The notes beneath the pieces were generated by a model. It made no database searches, had not been told where the DNA came from, and saw only the letters and a list, made by a program, of their open reading frames with translations. The translations under genes were made by a program, and so were the position numbers. A stretch of DNA of 56,648 bases from Myxococcus llanfairpwllgwyngyllgogerychwyrndrobwllllantysiliogogogochensis (GTDB lineage: Bacteria; Myxococcota; Myxococcia; Myxococcales; Myxococcaceae): positions 1-56,648 of the forward strand of contig NZ_VIFM01000045.1 of NCBI RefSeq assembly GCF_006636215.1. Reading direction: 5' to 3'. Each line of letters begins with the position of its first letter. Positions within the stretch are counted from its first letter, which is position 1. This document shows positions 9,355 to 18,200 of the stretch, piece after piece.

Positions 9355-9870
9355 TCACTGCTGGGGCGGAACGATTCTGTAGCCGCGTTGCAGGAGCGGG
9401 GCGAGGCGGTCGGAGATGTCCCAGGACTCCACCACCTTGCCGTCGCGCATCCGGTAGAGCGAGTGGCCGTTCAGCGCGAGGGGACGGGGCTTGCCCGTGT
9501 CGTCCGGGTGCTTCACGTCCGTGCCCTCGGCCTTCCAGTGCACCAGCACCATGTCTCCGTCCGCCACCACGTGGAGGACGTCGAAGCGCAGGTCCGGGAA
9601 GGCCTGGAACGTCGCCTCGGCCTGCTGGCGCACGGCGGCCGGGCCCACCACGTCCGTGGGCGCTCCCGTGGAGTGGTCCACGTAGTCCTCGGAGAACAGC
9701 TCCGCGACGCGGTCCAGCTTGCGCAGGTTGTAGAGCTCCTCGGTGAGCAGTCGCGCCTGCTGGCGGTTCTGCTCCTCCAGCGCGGCGGCGCGCTCCACCG
9801 GAGACACGGACGCACACGCGGACAGCATTCCGAGCACGCAGAGCCACATCGTCGTCGCGGGGCTTTTCAT
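9355..9870 (-). CDS. SnoaL-like / ester-cyclase fold lipoprotein
   Basis: 171 residues with a good lipobox, LSAC, after a short hydrophobic signal. The mature part has the NTF2/SnoaL pattern: ELYNLRKLDRVAELFSEDYVDHSTG, FQAFPDLRFDVLHVVADGDMVLVHWKAEGT, then SLYRMRDGKVVESWDISD. Family members are polyketide cyclases or small-molecule isomerases with a cone-shaped pocket; a lipid-anchored version is unusual, and its substrate cannot be read from sequence. It lies 68 bases downstream of the acyl-CoA oxidase on the same strand. A hairpin at 9873-9900 (arms CCTGGG/CCCAGG) sits directly before its start. Confidence 0.8.
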   Translation of the reverse strand: MKSPATTMWLCVLGMLSACASVSPVERAAALEEQNRQQARLLTEELYNLRKLDRVAELFSEDYVDHSTGAPTDVVGPAAVRQQAEATFQAFPDLRFDVLHVVADGDMVLVHWKAEGTDVKHPDDTGKPRPLALNGHSLYRMRDGKVVESWDISDRLAPLLQRGYRIVPPQQ

Positions 9871-9938
9871 GGCCTGGGAAGCTGCGCAGCGCCGCCCAGG
9901 CCGTCAGCCCCCCGAGGTCCCCGAGTGTTCACCGCACA

Positions 9939-12278
9939 TCAGGGCGACAGGTGCCCCAGGCCGATAGGCGAGGCGAGGCAGCTGTCCGGAATGCCGAAGG
10001 CATCCACCAGCGCCACCGCGTCCGGACGCAACTCCGTGCAGAGCTTCACGACCTCCTTGCGGATGGCCAGGGCCTTGTTGCCCTCCATGAGCCCGTTCTC
10101 CTGGAACCAGCCGCTCGACGACTCCAGGCACGACAGGCCATAGAGGTCGCACAACCGTCCCAGGACGACCTTGAGCCCCTCGTCCTTCACCGCCGCCACG
10201 CCGTGGAGGAACTGCTCCAGCACCACCCGCTCGATGTGCGCGTGCGCCAGCGCGACCAGGTGTGCCTGCACCTGGTTGAAGGCGCTGAACGCCTCCACGC
10301 CCGCGGACATCCGCTTGCGCAGCCGCTTCGCCACCGAGGCCAGCAGGTCCTCCTCGCGGTAGCGCAAGAGCCGGAGCTGGAAGTCGCCGTCGCGCAGGTG
10401 CTCGCTGCCGGTGCGCCGCGTCGCGATGGGGTTTCGGTCCGCCACCGACGTCGCCCTGTCGGCGATGAGCTTGAGCACCGCGAAGACGCGGTCATCCTCG
10501 AAGCGCTGCCGGTAGTCCGTCAGCAGGCTCTTGGCGACCAGCTGCATCAGCACCGTGTTGTCGCCCTCGAACGTCGTGAAGATGTCCGTGTCCGCCTTCA
10601 ACCCCGGCAGCCGGTTGGCCTCCAGATAACCCTGGCCTCCGCACGCCTCGCGCGCCTCCTGGAGCACCGCCGTCACGTTCCACGAGGCATACGCCTTGAG
10701 ACCCGCCGCCAGGGCCTCCACCTCCATGGAGTCCTCCTCCGTGCGCTTCACGTAGCGCTCCACCAGGTACTCCAGCGCGAAGTCGAGCGCGTACGTCTTC
10801 GCCAGCGGCCTCAGCAGGCGCAGCTGGTGCGTCTGGTGGTCGAGCAGCCGGACTTCCGTTGCGCCCGGAGGACCGAACTGCCGGCGCAAGTCCGCGTAGC
10901 GCACGGCGATGGTCAGCCCGCTCTTGGCTCCGCTCAGCGACGCGCACGCCACGCTCACCCGCCCCGCGACGAGCGTGCCCAGCATGGTGAAGAAGCGCCG
11001 TCCGTCGCTGGAGATGGAGCTGGTGTACTCGCCGTCGGCGCTCACCTGGCCGAAGCGGTCCAGCAGGTTCTCCCGAGGCACCCGCACGTGGTCGAACCAG
11101 ATGCGGCCGTTGTCCACGCCGTTGAGCCCCATCTTCCGGCCGCAGTCCTCGATGCGCACTCCGGGAAGCAGCCTGCCGCGCTCATCGCGCAGGGGCACCA
11201 GGAGGGCGTGCACGCCCAGGCCCTTGCCGCCCACCTCCAGCTGCGCGAACACCGTGGCGATGCGGCCGTGGACCGCGGCGTTGCCAATCCACTCCTTGCG
11301 CGCGGAGTCCGACGGCGTGTGGACGAGGAAGTTCCCGGCCTCCGCGTCGTAGCGCGCCACCGTCTCCACGTCGCGCACGTTGGAGCCGTGGCCCAGCTCG
11401 CTCATGGCGAAACAGCCGGGCAATTCCAGCGTGGCGACCTTTGGCAGGTACTCGCGGTGGTGCCGCTCCGTGCCGAGGAAGAGGATGCTCGCGCCGAACA
11501 GGCCGAAGTGGACACCCGCCTTCACCACGAGGCTCATGTCGAAGAACGCCAGCGTCTCGAACGCGGCGATGAAGGCGCCCAGGTCCGCGCCCGCCTCGTC
11601 ACCTTCCGGGAAGGCGATGCGGCCCAGGCCCTCGTCCGCCAGTTGCTTGAGCCAGTCGAAGACCTGCTCGCGCTGCTTCGCCGTGTCCTGCGTGGGCTGC
11701 TGGCGGAAGGCCGGGTCCTCCAGCCACGTGCGCACCTTCGAGCGGACCTCTGGGTACTTGCGGTCCAGCACCGCGCGCAGTGCCTCCGGGGCGAAGGACG
11801 TGGGCTCCGTGGGGCCGATGCGCCGTGGCTCGTGCGCGGCGGAGGGGACGAGGGCGCGCACGGCGTCCCGGCTGGAGACCCCCAGCACGGCCTCGACAGA
11901 GGCCAGCGCGCGCACCAGTTCGGGGACGGACGGGGGCAGCTCCTTCGTGCCGGAGACCAGCTCGGCCAGCTTCGCGCCCAGCTCCGCGAGGCTGTCCTGG
12001 GGACTGAGGGCCAGTCGCGTGGCGGCGGCGCGGATGTGCTCGCGCACCAGCGCCAGCTCGTTGGAGGTGGGCGGCAGCAGCGGGTCCAACCAGCGCGCGA
12101 GCACGGAGGTGGAGCGCAGGTCCAGCCAGGGCTGGGCGCGGGCCGCGTTGCCGAGCATCCGTATCTCCGCGGGTGTCAGCTCTCCGTCCGTCCAGGCCAC
12201 GTACAGCATGGGCACCAGCGGCGCGAGGCGCGGCAGCGACAGCAGCTCCTTCGCGGTTGGACGAATCTCTTCCACCAT
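9939..12278 (-). CDS. Acyl-CoA dehydrogenase/oxidase family flavoenzyme with N-terminal TerB-like extension
   Basis: About 779 residues from ATG 12278. The open frame extends to 12386, but the upstream part is unlike a protein start. Residues ~10-140 are an extra domain with PMLYVAWTDGELTPAEIRML, resembling TerB-like helical domains (AxxDGxxxxxE). The flavoenzyme follows, with GCFAMSELGHGSNVRDVET (FAD/substrate loop), the middle beta domain, and the C-terminal oxidase helices with EACGGQGYLEANRLPGLKAD and FTTFEGDNTVLMQL. Those last two blocks favour acyl-CoA oxidase over dehydrogenase. The expected reaction is FAD-dependent alpha-beta desaturation of an acyl-CoA. The 35 residues before the chosen start, if translated, would be Pro-rich. 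Confidence 0.88.
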   Translation of the reverse strand: MVEEIRPTAKELLSLPRLAPLVPMLYVAWTDGELTPAEIRMLGNAARAQPWLDLRSTSVLARWLDPLLPPTSNELALVREHIRAAATRLALSPQDSLAELGAKLAELVSGTKELPPSVPELVRALASVEAVLGVSSRDAVRALVPSAAHEPRRIGPTEPTSFAPEALRAVLDRKYPEVRSKVRTWLEDPAFRQQPTQDTAKQREQVFDWLKQLADEGLGRIAFPEGDEAGADLGAFIAAFETLAFFDMSLVVKAGVHFGLFGASILFLGTERHHREYLPKVATLELPGCFAMSELGHGSNVRDVETVARYDAEAGNFLVHTPSDSARKEWIGNAAVHGRIATVFAQLEVGGKGLGVHALLVPLRDERGRLLPGVRIEDCGRKMGLNGVDNGRIWFDHVRVPRENLLDRFGQVSADGEYTSSISSDGRRFFTMLGTLVAGRVSVACASLSGAKSGLTIAVRYADLRRQFGPPGATEVRLLDHQTHQLRLLRPLAKTYALDFALEYLVERYVKRTEEDSMEVEALAAGLKAYASWNVTAVLQEAREACGGQGYLEANRLPGLKADTDIFTTFEGDNTVLMQLVAKSLLTDYRQRFEDDRVFAVLKLIADRATSVADRNPIATRRTGSEHLRDGDFQLRLLRYREEDLLASVAKRLRKRMSAGVEAFSAFNQVQAHLVALAHAHIERVVLEQFLHGVAAVKDEGLKVVLGRLCDLYGLSCLESSSGWFQENGLMEGNKALAIRKEVVKLCTELRPDAVALVDAFGIPDSCLASPIGLGHLSP

Positions 12279-12421
12279 AAGTCGACACTCCAGCAGGCGA
12301 GGGAACGGGCGCAGTGTGGACAGCATGGCGCCGGGCGGCAATGGGAGAGAGCACTCGGCTGTCGGGCAGGCGGGCGGGCCCTGCATGCCGGGGCCGGAGA
12401 GTGTCCCTAGCTTGCCACGTC

Positions 12422-13702
12422 ATGGACGAGCCCCAGGACCTCACGGAGATGGAGATTCTGCCCCAGCCGGGCGCCCACGGCTTTGACGGCGCCAGGGAGC
12501 GCGGCAGGCACGAGATGCATGGCCCCTTCGTGCTGCCCCCCGGGCCCCAGGGCTTCTCGTTCTCCCTGTACCAGTCCACCGGCGCCGCGTTGATGCCGGG
12601 GCACCGGCTGGAGTTGCTCGACAACGGCGCGGTGTTCGACCGGATGCTGGAGGACATCCACGCGGCGCGGGAGAGTGTCCACATCCTCGTCTACATCTGG
12701 CGGCCGTGTGACGTGTCGGACCGCATCATCGAGGCGCTGGTGGAGCGCTCCCGCGCGGGTGTCGCGTGCCGCGTGGTGGTGGACCCGGTGGGCAGCGAGG
12801 AGCTCAGCGGCGACAAGGACTTCGACCAGAAGGTGGAGAAGGTGCTCTGCGAGGCCGGGGTGGAGGTTCACTACTACCGGCTGCTCGCGGGCAAGGTGAT
12901 GGGGCGCCTGTTGGGGCGCACGCACCAGAAGCTGGTCATCATCGACGGACGCATCGCGTACACGGGCGGCTTCGGCTTCTGGAAGGTCTGGGAGGGCAAC
13001 GGTCAGTCGCCCGAGGAGTGGCGCGACACGAGCGTCCGTGTCGAGGGCCCCGCCGCGCGCGAGATGCAGCTCTCCTTCTCGCGTTACTGGCAGGAGTCGG
13101 GCGGCGGACTGCTGCCTCCGAGCACCTTCCCGGAGCCCGCGCTGGTGGGTGACTCCGAGGCGTGCTTCGTGGAGAGCTCGGGCAAGCTGGGCATCACGGA
13201 TGCGGAGCGCATGGTGCGCATGGTCATCGCCGCCGCGCGTGAGCGCCTGTGGATCGCCAACGCGTACTTCTCTCCGCCCAACGAGATTCTGGAGCAGCTG
13301 GAGGAGAAGTGCCGGCAGGGCGTGGAGCTTCGCATCCTGGGCCCCGGACCCATCCATGACGTGAAGGTCATCCGTGCCTCGCAGCGCTCCACGTACGAGC
13401 GACTGTTGGACGCGGGCGCGCGCATCTACGAGTACCAACCGTCGATGATGCACGCGAAGACGATGCTCGTGGATGACTGGCTCGCCGTGGTGGGCTCCAC
13501 CAACATGGACTCGCTGTCGCTCAACAAGTTGGGTGAGGGCTCGCTCGTCATCAACGACGCGGAGTTCGTGCGCAAGATGGAGCGCTGCTGGGCGAAGGAC
13601 CTGCGTGTCTCCAAGGAAATCTCGCTGGAGAACGGGGGCCGCACCAACCCGTGGCGACGGTTGGCTCGCAGGGCCACGCAGTTGGTGGGCCATGACCGCT
13701 GA
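12422..13702 (+). CDS. Phospholipase D-like / cardiolipin synthase family protein
   Basis: 426 residues carrying two HxKxxxxD active sites: His168-Lys170-Asp175 in HQKLVIIDG and His344-Lys346-Asp351 in HAKTMLVDD. The second is followed by GSTNMDSLSLN, the usual PLD sequel. The pairing of IAYTGGFG and VVGSTNMD loops matches bacterial cardiolipin synthases (ClsB/ClsC type), which move phosphatidyl groups between lipids. There is no N-terminal transmembrane helix, as in ClsB, so it would bind the membrane peripherally. ATG 12422 begins MDEPQDLTEMEILPQ; earlier in-frame starts overlap the divergent acyl-CoA oxidase. It converges with nth, only three bases apart. Confidence 0.9.
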   Translation: MDEPQDLTEMEILPQPGAHGFDGARERGRHEMHGPFVLPPGPQGFSFSLYQSTGAALMPGHRLELLDNGAVFDRMLEDIHAARESVHILVYIWRPCDVSDRIIEALVERSRAGVACRVVVDPVGSEELSGDKDFDQKVEKVLCEAGVEVHYYRLLAGKVMGRLLGRTHQKLVIIDGRIAYTGGFGFWKVWEGNGQSPEEWRDTSVRVEGPAAREMQLSFSRYWQESGGGLLPPSTFPEPALVGDSEACFVESSGKLGITDAERMVRMVIAAARERLWIANAYFSPPNEILEQLEEKCRQGVELRILGPGPIHDVKVIRASQRSTYERLLDAGARIYEYQPSMMHAKTMLVDDWLAVVGSTNMDSLSLNKLGEGSLVINDAEFVRKMERCWAKDLRVSKEISLENGGRTNPWRRLARRATQLVGHDR

Positions 13703-13705
13703 CGG

Positions 13706-14491
13706 TCAGCGCGGGTTCGTCACGCCGACCTGACGACAGGACTCGAGCACAGGACAGGTGGAGCACCGGGGCCGCGAGCCGGTGCACACGTGCTTGCCGA
13801 AGGGCACCAACAGGCGATTGAGTTCCACCCAGTACCTGCGCGGGAGCTGCGTCTCCAGGGCCGCCATCGTCGCCTCGGGTGAGTTGGCCTTCACGTAGCC
13901 CCAGCGGTTCGTCACGCGGTGCACGTGGATGTCCACGCTGATGGCCTCGTGGCCGCAGGCGATGCCGAGCGCCAGGTGCGCGCACTTGGGCCCCACGCCC
14001 TTGAAGGTTTGGAGCACCTGGGCGTCACAGGGCAGCTTTCCGCCGAACTCGTTCCGGGTGCGCACGGCGATGGCGTGGAGTTGGTGCGCCTTGGCGTCGT
14101 GGAAGGTGACGGGGCGGATGAGGGCGTCGAGGTCGTCGGGGCGCATGCTCGCGAGCGCTTCGGGGGTGGAGGCGCGCTGGAGCAATGCGAGCGCGGCGGG
14201 CAGGCTCACTTCATCGAGGGTGCGGATGGAGAGGATGCAGGCGACGAGCTGCTCGAAGAGGCTGTCGTGGCCTCGTGCCGCGAGCGCGAACATCGCCGCG
14301 TCCGCGAAGTCACGCACCGCTTCGCGCACTCGCGCCAGCACGTCGTCGATGTCGAAGGGAACTTTGTCGGCGCGCGGCTCGGGTTCGGTGACCACGCCTG
14401 TGTTGTCCGGACGTGCGCGCACGGTTCGCGTGCTGGTCCGGGACGGTGCCTGACGGCTTGTCGCGCGGCGATTCCGGGGTGTCGTCGCCAT
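13706..14491 (-). CDS. nth: Endonuclease III, DNA glycosylase/AP lyase
   Basis: 261 residues from ATG 14491; an upstream in-frame ATG at 14533 adds 14. The helix-hairpin-helix is FKGVGPKCAHLAL, with the catalytic lysine at Lys169, and the catalytic aspartate is Asp187 in SVDIHVHRV. The [4Fe-4S] cluster ligands Cys236, Cys243, Cys246 and Cys252 follow the C-x6-C-x2-C-x5-C spacing. The enzyme removes oxidised pyrimidines and cuts at the abasic site. An N-terminal tail of about 40 Arg/Thr/Pro-rich residues is longer than in E. coli Nth and is probably disordered. It lies 93 bases after the GNAT gene on the same strand. Confidence 0.94.
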   Translation of the reverse strand: MATTPRNRRATSRQAPSRTSTRTVRARPDNTGVVTEPEPRADKVPFDIDDVLARVREAVRDFADAAMFALAARGHDSLFEQLVACILSIRTLDEVSLPAALALLQRASTPEALASMRPDDLDALIRPVTFHDAKAHQLHAIAVRTRNEFGGKLPCDAQVLQTFKGVGPKCAHLALGIACGHEAISVDIHVHRVTNRWGYVKANSPEATMAALETQLPRRYWVELNRLLVPFGKHVCTGSRPRCSTCPVLESCRQVGVTNPR

Positions 14492-14584
14492 CCCTCTCCT
14501 CCCTGGGTTTCGAGGGAAGATGAGGACCTTCACGGGAACGGGTCCGCGGGTGCCTCCTGCCCGGTGGCAGGGCAGGGGAGCGCG

Positions 14585-15091
14585 TCAGCCGGGCGGCTTC
14601 GTCAGGTCCAGCGCGTACCAGTGGTCGCAGCCGAAGTGCCCGGTTCTTCCCAGGGGCGCGCACAGCGGAGTGAAGCCCAGGCGCCGGTAGAGCTTCTGGG
14701 CCTGGGTCATCGAGGCGAGGGTCTCCAGGTAGCAGCGGTGGAAGAACGCCTCGCGCGCGAAGTCGAGGCAGCGGCGCACCATGCGCTCGCCCACTCCCAA
14801 GCCCCGGGCCTCGGGCAGGAAGTACATCTTGCGCAGCTCGCACACGCTGGGGTCGCCGCCTTCCAGTGGTGCGATGCCACCTCCTCCCAGGATGCGGCCC
14901 GCTCGCTCCACCACGAAGTAGGCGTGGCGGGGGTGCGCGTAGGCGGCGGACATGGTGTCGACCTCCGCGTCATGCAGCGCGAAGCCGGGGCCATCCGCGC
15001 CGAACTCCGGCATCACCGCGCGGATGATGGAGGCGATGTGCTTGTCGTCCTGGGGCTGAATGGGACGCAGTCGCAGTTCGTCAGTACTCAT
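14585..15091 (-). CDS. GNAT-family N-acetyltransferase
   Basis: 168 residues from ATG 15091 (MSTDELRLRPIQPQD); ATG 15100 adds three. The acetyl-CoA loop is ARGLGVGERMV, preceded by the ELRKMYFLPEA strand and followed by LETLASMTQAQKLYRRLGF, the typical C-terminal GNAT block. The acceptor substrate cannot be read. The YFVVERAGRILGGGGIAPLEGG and ELRKMY features resemble uncharacterised acetyltransferases of the PA3944/YjgM kind. It is divergent from the giant membrane protein and upstream of nth. Confidence 0.9.
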   Translation of the reverse strand: MSTDELRLRPIQPQDDKHIASIIRAVMPEFGADGPGFALHDAEVDTMSAAYAHPRHAYFVVERAGRILGGGGIAPLEGGDPSVCELRKMYFLPEARGLGVGERMVRRCLDFAREAFFHRCYLETLASMTQAQKLYRRLGFTPLCAPLGRTGHFGCDHWYALDLTKPPG

Positions 15092-15167
15092 GCGGGGCAC
15101 ACGGTTTCATGGATGCGGACCGAGGGCCAGAGAGACCCAGGGGCTGACGGGTGCGTCGGGGTGCACG

Positions 15168-15196
15168 CACCTGTTGTGCACCCGGCTGCACAGGTG
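15168..15196. promoter_or_regulatory. Nested inverted repeats in the GNAT / giant membrane protein intergenic region
   Basis: CACCTGT (15168-15174) pairs with ACAGGTG (15190-15196), while the inner TGTGCA (15175-15180) can pair with TGCACA (15187-15192). The two stems share bases and exclude each other. A second small hairpin, ACCCAG/CTGGGT, lies at 15249-15265, about 29 bases before the giant gene's start. The region could be an operator between divergent genes or a leader structure; no protein is known. Confidence 0.35.
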
Positions 15197-15293
15197 GCAC
15201 ACAGCCGGCGCACCCTGAAGTGGGGCCCCGGTTTCCTCCCCTGGGAGAACCCAGGCATTCTGGGTGGCATGTCCGTTGTAGAGGGGGAACCCC

Positions 15294-18200
15294 ATGTACT
15301 GCCCTGACTGCCGACAGGAGCGCCTGGGTCAATTCAGCCAGTGCGCCTTGTGCGGTACGGCGATGACCTCGCGCCCCCGTTCCGAGCTGGAAGCGGAGCT
15401 TGCTCACGTCCACTTCCTCCTGTCCGAGCTGACTCGCTGGGATTCCTCCGAGGTTCCCTCCAACGTCCGGCGCTTCCTCTCCGAACGCTACGAGCGGCAG
15501 TCTCGAATCCTCCTATCCGTGCTCGCTGAGTCGCCCGCTCCTGTCGCGGGGACCGGACAGCGTGCCGCTCGGGTGGAGGTCGTCGCGGACACTGGCGAGG
15601 CGCGGACGGTCGTGGTGGCTTCGCCGGAGATGGCGGGCACGGGCGAGGCGGCTGCGCGGGCAAGCGCCATGCGCCACGCGGCTTCGGGCGAGGACGCGGT
15701 GCGGGCGGGCGTGACGGGCTCGGCGGCTTCGGGTGACGACGCGGCGCACGCGGGCGTGGTGAGCCACACGGATGCGGACGCGCTGCACTCAGGTGCGACG
15801 GGCTTCGCTGCATCGGGTGACGACGCGGCACGGCCGGGCGTGATGCGCCACACGGATACGGACGCGGTGCAGTCAGGTGTGACCGGCTTCGCGGCTTCGG
15901 GTGACGACGCGGTGCGGGCGGGCGTCGTGCGCCACACGGATACGGACGCGGTGCAGTCAGGTGTGACCGGCTTCGCGGCTTCGGGTGATGACGCGGTGCG
16001 GGCGGGCGTCGTGCGCCACTCGGATGCGGATGTGGTGCAGTCAGGTGTGACAGGGCTCGCGGCTTCGGATGTGGCGCAGGCGAGTGCGATGCGCCAGGCG
16101 GCCTCGGGCGAGGACGTGGCTCGGGCGGATGGGTTGCACCTCGCGGCCTCGGCGCTCTCGGATGAGGAACTGGCGCGTGCGGATGCGACGCCCCGCGCGA
16201 CTTCGGATGCCGTGGAGTCCTCTGTCGCCTCTCCGCGGGACGCGGCTCGACTTCCTTCGGTGGTTTCGAGGGACGCCGCGGCGCGAGAGGCTGCCGCCGC
16301 CGCGAGTGCCGCGCGTGCGGCCTCGGGAGCCTCGGTGGTTTCGGGTGAGGAAGCGGCGCGGTTGCTGGCTGCTTCCGTGGAGGCGGCTCGTGCCTCGCGA
16401 CGTGATGCGACGTCGGCGCCTCGCAACCAGGCTTCGGCCGCGCAGCAGGCCCGTCCCGGTGCTCCGAATCGGGTGAAACCTCCGACGCAGCGAGAGCCTG
16501 GGGCGGAAGAGCTCCCTCTGCCCGAGAACCCCTCACAGCCTTCGTTCGAGGCGCCTCCGCCCCGGAATGCGACGGCGCGACTCGTCGAGGAAACCTCCAC
16601 GTGGAATCGCGTGTGGAGGCCGTTCCTCTACGAGAGCATCATGTGGTTCGTCGGTGCCTTCCTCATCCTCTCGGGCACCCTCTACTTCGTCTTCGAGAGC
16701 TGGGCCGGAATGTCCTCCGTCACCCGCTCGCTCACCGTCTTCGGCATGACCGTGGGCTACTCCGCTGGCTTCTCCGTCTGGGGCGCGTACCTCGCCCGTC
16801 GCGAGGCGCTGCGCAACCCGGGGCGCATCCTCGGAATCATCGGCTCCGCGTCCGCGCCGATCGCCGGCATCGCGCTGGGGCCCATGGAGTTCGGAGACGC
16901 GCTGCTGCTCGGGGGCGTCAACACGGTGATGCTCATCCCGCTGCTTCTCGGCTGGGCCGTGGGCGCGGCCTTCCTCGTGCGCAAACCGGCGGATGCGTTC
17001 GATGCGCCTTCGCGTCCCTTCGTCCAGGTGGCCCTCGTCGCGAGCACGCTGATGATGGGACTGGCGCCGCTGGCCGCGAAGCTCGGCGGCACCGCGCTGT
17101 GGCTGAACATCCTCCCGTGCGTCCTCTTCTTCCTGCTGTCCGCGCGACCCGTGGCCAGGCCGCGCGAAGGCGCCGAGCTCACCTTCGCCCTGGGCGCGCC
17201 CCTCTACCTGCTCCTCGTCTACGCCGTCCGCCTCCATGTGGCGCTCGTCGATGCCGGAACGCCGCCGGACGTGCGCGTCTATGCGCCCTTCCTCGCGTTC
17301 CTCCTCGCCGCCATGCAGCGCTTCCGCTCGCTGCCCGCCGAGCGCGCGGCGGATCCGCTCGCCCTGGGCGTGGCCTCGCTCCAGGTGATGTGTCTGGTGG
17401 CCGCCATCGGCGCGCCGCCGCCGACCTTGTTCGTCACCGCCGCCGTCACCACGTGGACCCTGGTGTCCCTGGCTCGCGGCGCCATCGGTCGCCTGCCGTG
17501 GGTGTACCCCGCCTATGCGGCGTCCTACTTCGCCTATGCCACCAGCGGGCAGCTCATCCCCGGCCCCCTGAAGCGCTTGATCGCCGCGCTCAAGGCCGCG
17601 CTCGGCTACCCCGACGCGGGCAAGCTGCCCTTGCAGTACGGCGCCCTGACGGCGATGCCGTTCATCCTCGCCGGCGTCGTGCTCGCGGTGTCGCGCCTGT
17701 GGCGCGGTGAGCGCACGGGCAATGCGCGGGACATCGCCTTCGCGGAGGTGCTCTTCCGCTCCACCGCCGTGGCCAGCGTCGTCTTCACCGTCTACGGTCT
17801 GGCGGGGCCCGACACACGCCCGGGCTTCTGGAGCGTGCTGGGGCTGTCCCTCCTGTGCCTGGTCACGGGTCTGCTGGTGGAGCGCTTCTACCTGACCGTC
17901 GTGGGCGCGCTGCTGTCGCTGCTGGTGCCGGTGCTGGCCGCCGACGTGCTCTCGGTTCCGGCCGCTGCCGTCGTGTCCGGGCTGCTGTCGCTCGCGCTCG
18001 CGGGGGTCTGCACGGTGTGCACCGCGCGGACGCGCTCGTTGCTGGCGCCCATCGCGGGGCTCATCGCCACCGCGGGCTTCTGCATGGGCCTCGTGAGCAA
18101 CTTCGGCTTCGTGGCCATGACGGGCGCGGTGCTGTGCGCGGTGAGCACGCTCGTCGTCGCGTGGGCGCTCCGGAGTGAGTACGCCATGGCCTATGCCGCC

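Noticed and set aside
9951..12410. An 819-residue plus-strand open frame opposite the acyl-CoA oxidase
   Set aside because: Low-complexity antisense shadow; the minus strand encodes a complete recognised enzyme.
12422..13702. PLD-type phage or toxin effector
   Set aside because: Two full HKD motifs with cardiolipin-synthase-like sequels, no toxin-delivery or immunity gene beside it.
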